DNA of 64,000 nt, from NCBI GenBank assembly GCA_900543555.1, contig UQRL01000001.1, positions 1 to 64,000 of the forward strand, written 5' to 3'. Below are positions 9,477 through 16,651 of the stretch, in pieces. The translations under genes and the position numbers were made by a program. Source of the DNA: an uncultured Oscillospiraceae bacterium (GTDB lineage: Bacteria; Bacillota; Clostridia; Oscillospirales; Acutalibacteraceae). Every line of letters starts with the position of its first letter. The first letter of the stretch is position 1. The notes beneath the pieces were generated by a model that saw nothing but the letters and a program-made list of their open reading frames with translations, was not told the DNA's origin and searched no databases.

Positions 9477-10076
9477 TCAGCCATACTCCCGCAGGACCTC
9501 CTCCGCCACGGCCCGGCGGGTCTTCCGCTCTTCCATGGCCTGGCGCTCCATGTATTTGTGGGCCTGCTCTTCACTGAGATGGAGGTACTCCACCAAAAGG
9601 CACTTGGCCCGGGAGATAATCCGCAGTTCCTCCAGCTTTTGCCGCAGCCGGGCATTTTCCTGCTGACATTCCCGCAGCCGCGCCTGAGAAGCCGCCAAAA
9701 GCCCCAGGGCCTGGGCCAGCGCTCCCCGGGAGAAGGGCCTGCCCAGGGTGAGCACCCCAAAAGAAGAGACCTGGGCACTGGCCTCCTCCCACAGTTCGCT
9801 CTTCACCACCAGCAGCACACCAGGGCCCTCCTGAGAGGCGTCCATGGCCAGCTGGCGGCCAAATTCATCGGGCAGGGGCGTGTGGATCACCAAGGTGTCC
9901 CAGCCGCCAGAGAGAAGCATCCGCCGGGCCTCACCGCCGCTGGCGGCAAGACCCACCTCTTGGAACCCCGCCTCCCGCAGGAGGCGTTCCCACTGAGCCC
10001 GGCCCTTCTCCCCTGAAACGGCCACCAGCACCCGGCGTCCCTGGTCCCCGCCGCCCTTAGACGCCGGCGTAAGCAC
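9477..10076 (-). CDS. ANTAR-domain RNA-binding antiterminator with degenerate receiver
   Basis: This is a protein of about 199 residues. Residues 15-120 have a receiver-like fold, a short coiled coil follows (about 120-145), and the C-terminal ANTAR domain ends the protein (RAKCLLVEYLHLSEEQAHKYM and an AMEER helix). ANTAR domains bind hexaloop hairpins in leader RNA and prevent termination. The receiver lacks the phosphoacceptor Asp (LVIHTPLPDE, His65 in its place), the N-terminal acidic pair (VAVSGEK) and the usual Lys-Pro (GRPFS), so control by phosphorylation is unlikely. The GTG at 10076 overlaps the previous gene by 20 bases and has GGGAG upstream; a GTG at 10031 is an alternative. It is the last gene of the glutamate synthase operon, whose own leader carries a candidate target. 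Confidence 0.85.
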   Translation of the reverse strand: MLTPASKGGGDQGRRVLVAVSGEKGRAQWERLLREAGFQEVGLAASGGEARRMLLSGGWDTLVIHTPLPDEFGRQLAMDASQEGPGVLLVVKSELWEEASAQVSSFGVLTLGRPFSRGALAQALGLLAASQARLRECQQENARLRQKLEELRIISRAKCLLVEYLHLSEEQAHKYMERQAMEERKTRRAVAEEVLREYG

Positions 10077-11214
10077 GGAGGATCTCCCGCGGGAGGAGCT
10101 CCCGGAGGAAGGCGCTCTCCCGGCAAAGGGCCCTGGCCGCCGCCAAAGAGGACGGCAGCAGCTCTCCGCTGGGGGCTTCTGGCAGGGAGAGCCCCTGTTC
10201 CACCCCATCCGCCCCGGCGTAGATGAGCAGGGCAAAGCAAAGGTACGGGTTGGCGGCCCCGTCCGCGGCGGAGAGCTCGATACGGCCACCCGGCTTGCGG
10301 CGCAGCAGGCTCATGCGGCCTGTATCCGACCAGGAGATGCTGTCCGGCGCGCCAAAAGTGCCCAGCCGCTCGAAGGATTCCTCCCGGGGATTGAAGAACA
10401 CCTGCATCTCTGGAAAGCGCTTCAAGATGCCCGCCATAAAAGCGTCGCAGCAGCCCGCCTGCCCCTGCATGGGCCGCATGGCAACGCGGAATCCGTTGCC
10501 CGCCGCATCGGGAATGGGCTTGGGGGAAAAGGTGGCCCACAGCCCGTTTCGCACGGCCATCATCTTCACCACGGAGCGGAAGGTGATGACATTGTCCGCG
10601 CACTCCAGGGCGGGGCCGGGGGCAAAGTCGATGCGGTTCTGCCCCGGCCCGCTGATGTGCTGGGAGTACTGGGGCTCAATGCCCATGGCCTCCAAGGTCA
10701 GGCAGATGTCCCGGCGCACGTCCTCCCCCCGGTCCTCGGGGGCCTCATCCAGAAAGCCCGCATTGTCAAAGGGGAGGTCCGTGGGTTCCCCTTCCTCATC
10801 GGTGCGGAACAGGTAGAAGTCGTTCTCCGCGCCGAAATTCACTTCAATCCCCCGGTCCTTCGCCCAAGCCACCGCGTCCCGCAGGATTTTCCGGCCGTCC
10901 TGGGCGAAGGGGCTGCCCTCCTGGTCCTTGATGTGGCAGAAAAACCGCGCCACCCGCCCGTGGGAGGGCCGCCAGGGCAGCAGGGAGATGGTGTCCGTAT
11001 CGGGAAAAAGGAACAGCTCGCTGTCCCCCCGCTTGTAAAAGCCCTCAATGCGGGAGGCGTCCACCGCAATGCCCTGGCTGAAGGCCCGGGGCAGCACCGA
11101 GGGCAGCACAGAGATGATCTTCTGGTTCCCAAATACGTCGCAGAAGGAAAATTTGATGAACTTCACATCGTTGTCATGGATAAATTCCTGGATATCCGCT
11201 TCTGAATAGCGCAT
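10057..11214 (-). CDS. Glutamine synthetase-like protein lacking metal ligands
   Basis: These 385 residues align along the whole GS-I fold: beta-grasp region (FIKFSFCDVFGN, 19-30), catalytic barrel, and ANPYLCFALL near the end. Key residues have changed. The block HHEVxxGQxEI reads QHISGPGQNRI, so Glu becomes Ile187 and Arg194. NGSGMHxH reads AGNGFRVA, so the metal-binding His becomes Arg243. Glu130 and Glu313 are kept, and the second Glu of the ExE pair is Asp132. Canonical clostridial enzymes are about 440 residues. With three ligands gone, ATP-dependent synthesis of glutamine is doubtful, while substrate binding could remain. It overlaps the ANTAR gene, which suggests the two proteins work together. 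Alignment was by eye. Confidence 0.85.
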   Translation of the reverse strand: MRYSEADIQEFIHDNDVKFIKFSFCDVFGNQKIISVLPSVLPRAFSQGIAVDASRIEGFYKRGDSELFLFPDTDTISLLPWRPSHGRVARFFCHIKDQEGSPFAQDGRKILRDAVAWAKDRGIEVNFGAENDFYLFRTDEEGEPTDLPFDNAGFLDEAPEDRGEDVRRDICLTLEAMGIEPQYSQHISGPGQNRIDFAPGPALECADNVITFRSVVKMMAVRNGLWATFSPKPIPDAAGNGFRVAMRPMQGQAGCCDAFMAGILKRFPEMQVFFNPREESFERLGTFGAPDSISWSDTGRMSLLRRKPGGRIELSAADGAANPYLCFALLIYAGADGVEQGLSLPEAPSGELLPSSLAAARALCRESAFLRELLPREILRAYAGV

Positions 11215-11284
11215 GGCGCCGCCGCCTTTCCCAAAGGATGTTTTCTTCAGTATACACGAAACCGGCCGGGGAGGGAAGCCCCGC

Positions 11285-11944
11285 TCAGTTGTTGACATAT
11301 AACTGCTTGTAGGGGTTGCTTGTATTGGGGGCCAGCACATAGTAGTGGGAGGCCAGCAGGCTGCCCTTATCCGCGCCAAAATGGGCGCAGTAAGCGTTTA
11401 TCAGGGGCTCGATGCGCCGCAGGTCCTCCTCCCCCGCCTCTGAGGCCGCCACCTGGGCCGGCAGGTCGGGGGGCAGGTGGGTGGTGCGCAGGTAGATGCG
11501 CCCGCCGTGCATGCCCGTCCCGCAGAAGTTCCCCACAGGGGAGCGGTCCTCCCAGCCGATACCCAGCACCAAAATCACGCCCCCGGCCTGGTATTCCCCT
11601 AAAAAGCTGCCGCAGCGCCCGCCAATGACGATGCTGGGCACCTTGGCGCCATACTCCTTCATGTGGATGCCGCAGCGGTAGCCCGCGTCCTTTTCAATAT
11701 AGATGGCGCCGCCCCGCATGGCGTAGCCGGTGGCATCCCCACTGGAGCCGTGTATGACAATCTCGCCATCGTTCATGGTGTCGCCGGTGGCGTCCTGGGC
11801 ATTGCAGTAAACCTGGATGGAGGCCCCGTCCAAATAGGCGCCCAAGGCGTTGCCCGGCACCTGATGAACCGCGATCTCCCCGCTGCCTGCCCCCGCGCCG
11901 ATATACCGCTGGCCAATGGCAAACTCTGTCTGTTGTGCTTGCAT
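11285..11944 (-). CDS. Glutamate synthase GXGXG (domain 3) subunit
   Basis: This 219-residue protein is made of the right-handed beta-helix that forms the C-terminal part of GltB. Gly-rich repeats are visible (GAGAGSGEI, GDTMNDGEIVIHGSSGDATGYAMRG split over successive turns, and GGRCGSFLGEYQAGG). In standard glutamate synthase this domain is structural and couples the amidotransferase to the synthase barrel. Here it is a separate gene, as in archaeal-type split enzymes, and should assemble with the amidotransferase and FMN subunits encoded upstream. Confidence 0.88.
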   Translation of the reverse strand: MQAQQTEFAIGQRYIGAGAGSGEIAVHQVPGNALGAYLDGASIQVYCNAQDATGDTMNDGEIVIHGSSGDATGYAMRGGAIYIEKDAGYRCGIHMKEYGAKVPSIVIGGRCGSFLGEYQAGGVILVLGIGWEDRSPVGNFCGTGMHGGRIYLRTTHLPPDLPAQVAASEAGEEDLRRIEPLINAYCAHFGADKGSLLASHYYVLAPNTSNPYKQLYVNN

Positions 11945-12037
11945 AACAATGCTCCCGCCTTTCTCTTAGGGCGGCCCGCTTGCCGCCGGTTCCCCGCCTT
12001 TGAAGGCCCTGCCTCCCGGGGATATGCTATTTTCTCT

Positions 12038-13264
12038 TCAGCGCCCGAACAGCTCCCGCCGCTTCGAGGCCGAAAAGGCCATAAACTGGGGCTTTTCCCG
12101 CAGCAGGCCAAAGTCCACCGTGGAAAGGGGCGTCCGCTCCCGGATGAGCGCCGTGTAAACCCCGGCGTTCTCCAGGCAGTCCCCGATCAGGATAAACCCC
12201 TTCAAAAGCCCGTTCTCCACAAAGAAGGCCTTGTAATTGTCCCCATCCTGAGCGGCCAGCTTTTCGCCCCGGTAACTGCCTGCGGTAATCAGGTGCAGGC
12301 CGAAAAAACCGATGGCGTTCATGGGCACGGCGTTGGTGAAGTGGAAGCTTTCCCCCGCCATATTCTTCCCGGCGCACTCCCCCTGGAGGTAGGCATTGGG
12401 CAGCAGGGCCAGCACCCGGCGTTCCCCGCTGGTGATATCATAGCTTTCGCAGCAGTCCCCAGCGGCGTATACATCCGGCAGGGAGGTGAGGCCGGTGTCA
12501 TCCGTAAGGATGCCCCGATCCACTTTGCCCCCAGCCTCCCTCACCAGGGAACCATTGGGCCGCACCCCCACCGCCAGCACCAGCACATCGAAGTCCACCG
12601 TGCCGCCGCTTTTCAAGTGGGCGGTGTTGCCCTGAAACTTCACGGCAGTGTCCCCCAGATGGAACGTGAGCCCCTGCCCTTCCAAGCGGGCCTGCACCTG
12701 TTTGGCGCCCGCTTCATCCAGGATGCTGGGCAGCACCTGGGAGGCCAAGTCCGCCACCTCTATAGACTTCACCCGCCGGGCGATGCCCTCGGCGCATTTC
12801 AGGCCGATGAGCCCTGCCCCCAAGATGAGGACCCGGCTCTCCGGGGTCAGGGCAGCCTCCAGGGCCTTGGCGTCATCCAGGGACAGGAAGGTGAACTTCT
12901 TCTCCACGGTATCCAGGCCCTCAAAAGATGGGATAAAGGGGGTAGAGCCCGTGGCGACCAGCAGCTTGCCGTAGGGAAGCTCTTCCCCATCTTCCAGAAC
13001 CACCTTGTGTTCTTCCGGCATCAGCTTCACAGCCTTGATTCCCAGTTTGGCTTTCACACCCATCTCGTTGTAATAGGAATCCGGACGGTATTTCATCCGC
13101 TCCCCATCCGTCTTCCCCTCCAGCAAATAGGAGATCAGCGGCCGGGAGTAGGTGTGGTAGGGCTCGCTGGCCACCACGGTAATGGCGCCCTCTGGGTCCA
13201 CGGAGCGGATGCCCTCGATGCAGCCCACCGCCGCTGTGGAATTGCCGATGATGACGTATTCCAT
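12038..13264 (-). CDS. FAD-dependent NAD(P)H oxidoreductase of the glutamate synthase cluster
   Basis: This 408-residue flavoprotein has an N-terminal dinucleotide fold (MEYVIIGNSTAAVGC), a second Rossmann fold (VLILGAGLIGLKCAEG, about residues 145-160) and an FAD-binding AAGDCCE. It belongs to the pyridine-nucleotide disulfide/nitrite-reductase-like family rather than the GltD family. Its start codon directly abuts the stop of the ferredoxin gene, implying tight coupling. The likely role is to pass electrons from NAD(P)H through the ferredoxin to the FMN synthase subunit, replacing GltD. Confidence 0.85.
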   Translation of the reverse strand: MEYVIIGNSTAAVGCIEGIRSVDPEGAITVVASEPYHTYSRPLISYLLEGKTDGERMKYRPDSYYNEMGVKAKLGIKAVKLMPEEHKVVLEDGEELPYGKLLVATGSTPFIPSFEGLDTVEKKFTFLSLDDAKALEAALTPESRVLILGAGLIGLKCAEGIARRVKSIEVADLASQVLPSILDEAGAKQVQARLEGQGLTFHLGDTAVKFQGNTAHLKSGGTVDFDVLVLAVGVRPNGSLVREAGGKVDRGILTDDTGLTSLPDVYAAGDCCESYDITSGERRVLALLPNAYLQGECAGKNMAGESFHFTNAVPMNAIGFFGLHLITAGSYRGEKLAAQDGDNYKAFFVENGLLKGFILIGDCLENAGVYTALIRERTPLSTVDFGLLREKPQFMAFSASKRRELFGR

Positions 13265-13702
13265 TTACGCCCCCTCCTTTTCCGCAAAGATGATGGCCCG
13301 GTTGGGACAGCCCGCCACACAGGCGGGTTCCCCGCAGGAATTGTTCACGCACAGCTCGCACTTTTCCATGGGGCCCTCCGGGGAGGGGCGCAGGGCGCCG
13401 TAGGGGCACACCAGCACACAGGTGTAACAGCCCACGCACTTGTTTTTGTCGATGCACACCACGCCGTCCTTTTTAGAAATGGCCCCGGCAATGCAGCTCT
13501 TCATGCAGATGGCGTCCTGGCAATGGCGGCAGGACACGGCAAAGTGGATATCCTCCCCGTCCTCGATGTGGATGCGGGGCCTGATCTCCTTGTCCTTCAA
13601 GGCCTTCGCCATGTTGTCCAAGCCGGAATTGGCAAAAGCGCAGTTATATTCGCACAGATGGCACCCCAGGCACCACTGCTCCTCTACATACACGCGTTTC
13701 AT
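13265..13702 (-). CDS. Polyferredoxin-type 4Fe-4S electron-transfer subunit
   Basis: This 145-residue protein has several cysteine clusters: CLGCHLCEYNC near the start, CRHCQDAICMKSC in the middle, CVGCYTCVLVCP and finally CELCVNN..CGEPACVAGCP. This is the HycB/DmsB-like arrangement that binds up to four 4Fe-4S clusters. It sits between the FMN synthase subunit and the FAD oxidoreductase and is probably the wire between them. Confidence 0.9.
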   Translation of the reverse strand: MKRVYVEEQWCLGCHLCEYNCAFANSGLDNMAKALKDKEIRPRIHIEDGEDIHFAVSCRHCQDAICMKSCIAGAISKKDGVVCIDKNKCVGCYTCVLVCPYGALRPSPEGPMEKCELCVNNSCGEPACVAGCPNRAIIFAEKEGA

Positions 13703-13714
13703 GGCAGTCCCCCC

Positions 13715-15220
13715 TTATTCCCCGGCGTGCTTGATGCCCAGGATGCGCAGCTCCGCGTCGGTGAGGCCCACGCCCCGCAGCATCAGCCGGTTGCCCCGCA
13801 GGGCTTCGATGGAATTGATGCCCATGCCGCCCATCATCTCCTTCATCTCGTGGGTCCAGGCATGTACCAGGTTCACCAGGCGCTCCGTGCCAACGCTGGG
13901 ATTCAGCCGCTTGACCAGGTCTGGCCGCTGGGTGGCGATGCCCCAGTTGCACTTGCCCCCATGGCAGCTGCGGCACAGGTGGCAACCCAAAGCCAGCAGG
14001 GCCGCCGTGCCGATGTACACCGCGTCCGCCCCCAGCATGATGGCCTTCAGGGCGTCGGAGCTGGAGCGGATGGAGCCCCCCACCACCAGGGAGACGTTTT
14101 CCCGGATCCCCTCGTCCCGAAGCCGCTGGTCCACAGCGGCTAGGGCCAGCTCAATGGGGATGCCCACGTTGTCCCGGATGCGGGTGGGGGCTGCGCCGGT
14201 GCCGCCCCGGAAGCCGTCGATGGCGATGATGTCCGCCCCGCTGCGGGCAATGCCCGAGGCGATGGCCGCCACATTGTGCACTGCGGCAATTTTTACGATG
14301 ACCGGCTTCTCATAGTGGGTGGCCTCTTTTAAGGAAAACACCAGCTGGCGCAGGTCCTCGATAGAGTAGATATCGTGATGGGGCGCGGGCGAGATGGCGT
14401 CGGTGCCTTCAGGGATCATCCGGGTTTTCGATACATCCCCCACAATCTTGGCGCCGGGCAGGTGCCCGCCAATGCCGGGCTTGGCGCCCTGGCCCATTTT
14501 GATCTCAATGGCCGCCCCGGCGCTCAAATAGTCCTTGTGGACGCCGAACCGGCCAGAGGCCACCTGCACAATGGTGTTTTTCCCGTACTGGTAAAAGTCC
14601 TGGTGGAGGCCGCCCTCGCCGGTGTTGTAATAGGTGCCCAGCTGTTCCGCCGCCCGGGCCAGGCTGGCGTGGGCGTTGTAGCTGATAGAGCCGTAGCTCA
14701 TGGCGGAAAACAGGATGGGAGTGGACAGCTCCAGCTGGGGAGGCAGGCTGGGGACAATGTCCCCTTCGGCGTCCCGGTGGATGTGAGTGGGCTTGCGCCC
14801 CAGGAAGGTCTTGGTCTCCATGGGCTCCCGCAGGGGGTCGATGGAGGGGTTGGTCACCTGGGAGGCATTGATGAGCATTTTGTCCCAGTAAACGGGGTAC
14901 TCCTTGGGGTTTCCCATGGAGGAGAGCAGCACGCCGCCGCTTTGGGCCTGCCGGTACACCTCGTTGATGGCCTGGCCGGACCAGTTCCCGTTCTCCCGGA
15001 AGGTGTGGCTGGTCTTGACAATCTTCAGCGCCCGGGTGGGACATAGGGTGACGCACCGGTGGCAATTGACGCACTTGCTCTCGTCCGCCAGCATTTTCTT
15101 GAGATCGGGGTCATAGCGGTGCACCTCATTGGCACACTGGCGCTCGCACACCCGGCAGGCAATGCACCGGTCCGGGTTCCGCACCACTTCAAATTCGGGA
15201 TATATCATGTTCAGCGCCAT
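13715..15220 (-). CDS. Glutamate synthase FMN-binding (domain 2) subunit with N-terminal ferredoxin
   Basis: This 501-residue protein has an N-terminal pair of 4Fe-4S motifs (CIACRVCERQC and CVNCHRCVTLCP, within the first 60 residues). The GltB-type TIM barrel follows, with GEGGLHQDFYQYG, QGAKPGIGGHLPG and DGFRGGTGAAP as FMN and 2-oxoglutarate sites, and a further Cys set CHLCRSCHGGKC that matches the 3Fe-4S site of GltB. It forms glutamate from 2-oxoglutarate and ammonia delivered by the amidotransferase subunit. The ATG at 15220 has GAGGAGG upstream and follows the previous stop by four bases. Confidence 0.93.
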   Translation of the reverse strand: MALNMIYPEFEVVRNPDRCIACRVCERQCANEVHRYDPDLKKMLADESKCVNCHRCVTLCPTRALKIVKTSHTFRENGNWSGQAINEVYRQAQSGGVLLSSMGNPKEYPVYWDKMLINASQVTNPSIDPLREPMETKTFLGRKPTHIHRDAEGDIVPSLPPQLELSTPILFSAMSYGSISYNAHASLARAAEQLGTYYNTGEGGLHQDFYQYGKNTIVQVASGRFGVHKDYLSAGAAIEIKMGQGAKPGIGGHLPGAKIVGDVSKTRMIPEGTDAISPAPHHDIYSIEDLRQLVFSLKEATHYEKPVIVKIAAVHNVAAIASGIARSGADIIAIDGFRGGTGAAPTRIRDNVGIPIELALAAVDQRLRDEGIRENVSLVVGGSIRSSSDALKAIMLGADAVYIGTAALLALGCHLCRSCHGGKCNWGIATQRPDLVKRLNPSVGTERLVNLVHAWTHEMKEMMGGMGINSIEALRGNRLMLRGVGLTDAELRILGIKHAGE

Positions 15221-15224
15221 GCTC

Positions 15225-16334
15225 TCACCTCCTCTGTTCCGTCGCGGCTTCGTCCAGGCGGTACACCACGGGTTCCCCGCCGCGGGGCGCATACAGGGTG
15301 TCCAGCTGCGGCTGGATGACCCGGATGGCGCTCTCCTCGCTGGCGATGTAGACGGTGCTGCCCCGTTCGCCCACCACCATGCTGCGCAGCTTCAGCCGGT
15401 CGTTCAGGGCCATGATGCCCCCCGTAAACCCCACGATGATGGAGAAAGGCCCGGTGACCAGCATCCCGCCAAAGGCGCTGCGCAGGTAGGTCATGCGGGC
15501 CCTCTCCCTGCCGTCCATCCGGTCAATGGTGCTCCAGAAAGGGGCGGCCATCACGCTGGCGGCCTCCTCATAGGTCAGGCCCCGGCGCCGCACCAAAAAG
15601 TCGATGATGTAGGTGATGACCTCCGTATCCGTCAGCAGGTCGCACTCATAGCCGTACATTTCGATGGCGCGGCGGTTGGCATCGTAAGAAGAGATTTCCC
15701 CATTGTGGACCACGGAGCGGTCTAAAAGGGCAAAGGGGTGGGCCCCGCCCCACCAGCCCGGGGTGTTGGTGGGATACCGCCCATGGGCGGTCCAGCAATA
15801 GCCCTTATAGTCCTCTAAGCGGTAGAACTCTCCCACATCCTCCGGATATCCCACCGCCTTGAACACACCCATGTCTTTGCCAGAGGAGAAGATATACGCC
15901 CCTTCAATCTGGGAGTTCACCCGGATGACGCACCGGGAGACAAAGGTGTCCTCATCCAGCTGGCTTTCGGCCAGCTTGGTGTGCAGGGGCTCTACAAAAT
16001 AGCGCCAGATCAGGGGTTCGTCCTTGATGGCCGGCGTCTTGCGGGTGGGGATCTTGGAGAGGTTCACCACATCGAAGTGCTCGTTGATGAACGCCTCGCA
16101 CACATCCTTGGGGCCCTTCCCCTCGTAAAACACATGGAGGGCGTAGAGGTTTTTGTACTCCGGGTAGATGCCATAGGCGGCAAAGCCGCCGCCCAGGCCG
16201 TTGGAGCGGTCGTGCATCAGGGCAATGGACTTGATAATGTCCTCCCCGCTGCGGCGCTCCCCGCTTTTGGAAAAGATGGCGGATACAGCGCACCCCGAAG
16301 GGATGCGCACCCCGTCCAGACCTTCTCGCAGCAT
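15225..16334 (-). CDS. Glutamine amidotransferase (glutamate synthase domain 1)
   Basis: This 369-residue class II amidotransferase corresponds to the N-terminal domain of GltB. The nucleophilic Cys lies at residue 15 (PSGCAVSAIF) and would be exposed by removal of a propeptide. AHGRYPTNTPGWWGGAHPF and VHNGEIS are the glutamine-site blocks. It releases ammonia from glutamine for the FMN subunit encoded next. It is the first gene of the operon. Its leader carries a promoter, a hexaloop hairpin and a terminator. The ATG follows AAAGGCAGG with long spacing, and an out-of-frame ATG lies just upstream. Confidence 0.9.
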   Translation of the reverse strand: MLREGLDGVRIPSGCAVSAIFSKSGERRSGEDIIKSIALMHDRSNGLGGGFAAYGIYPEYKNLYALHVFYEGKGPKDVCEAFINEHFDVVNLSKIPTRKTPAIKDEPLIWRYFVEPLHTKLAESQLDEDTFVSRCVIRVNSQIEGAYIFSSGKDMGVFKAVGYPEDVGEFYRLEDYKGYCWTAHGRYPTNTPGWWGGAHPFALLDRSVVHNGEISSYDANRRAIEMYGYECDLLTDTEVITYIIDFLVRRRGLTYEEAASVMAAPFWSTIDRMDGRERARMTYLRSAFGGMLVTGPFSIIVGFTGGIMALNDRLKLRSMVVGERGSTVYIASEESAIRVIQPQLDTLYAPRGGEPVVYRLDEAATEQRR

Positions 16335-16442
16335 CGCTCATAACCTGCCTTTCTCACGGGCCGCCGCTGCCCAGCCCCTGGGCGCCGCCGGGCCCTTTTG
16401 CCATACGCCGCGCGCCCCCTACATGGAGGCCCCGCAGCATGC

Positions 16443-16498
16443 AAAAAGGCGCCTGACCACCGCCGGGATACAACATCCCCACGGGATCAGACGCCTTT
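16443..16498 (-). terminator. Leader terminator of the glutamate synthase operon
   Basis: AAAGGCGTCTGA pairs with TCAGGCGCCTTT (one G-U), followed by TTGC, close to the transcript start and far from any stop codon. It encloses a smaller GGGAT/ATCCC hairpin. The 5' arm is shared with the upstream hexaloop hairpin, so both cannot form together, which is a classical antitermination arrangement. Confidence 0.8.
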
Positions 16499-16503
16499 GT
16501 CTG
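16488..16503 (-). promoter_or_regulatory. Candidate ANTAR target hairpin, glutamate synthase leader
   Basis: The minus-strand transcript reads CAGAC-AAAGGC-GTCTG, a five-base perfect stem with a six-base loop carrying A at position 1 and G at position 4. These are the positions conserved in known ANTAR targets. It starts within a few bases of the predicted +1 and overlaps the terminator arm. Known targets usually have two such hairpins, and I see only one here. Confidence 0.6.
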
Positions 16504-16511
16504 CTTTCTGT

Positions 16512-16540
16512 ATGATACCGCGAAAGCAGACGTTTGTCAA
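16512..16540 (-). promoter_or_regulatory. Promoter of the glutamate synthase/ANTAR operon
   Basis: TTGACA (16535-16540) and TATCAT (16512-16517) are separated by 17 bases. An inverted repeat, CTGCTTTC/GAAAGCAG, brackets the -10 box and could be an operator. The remaining 16541-16651 is AT-rich and carries a weak AAGAATT/AATTCTT hairpin that may end the asnB transcript. Confidence 0.85.
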
Positions 16541-16651
16541 CGGGATTTTGAATTTTTAACACATCATTCTTTCAAAATTCCGGTAAAAATCCTGGATATA
16601 TAAAATTTTATGCAAGAATTACACAAATAAAATTCTTAACAGCAGCTCTCC

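Noticed and set aside
11663..14143. 826-codon open frame on the plus strand
   Set aside because: Antisense to three recognisable glutamate synthase cluster genes and without any domain; a shadow frame.
11285..16334. Broken gltB gene split by frameshifts
   Set aside because: Each piece has its own start, ribosome site and domain boundary, and a ferredoxin and a flavoprotein gene lie between them; this is a genuine split-subunit arrangement.
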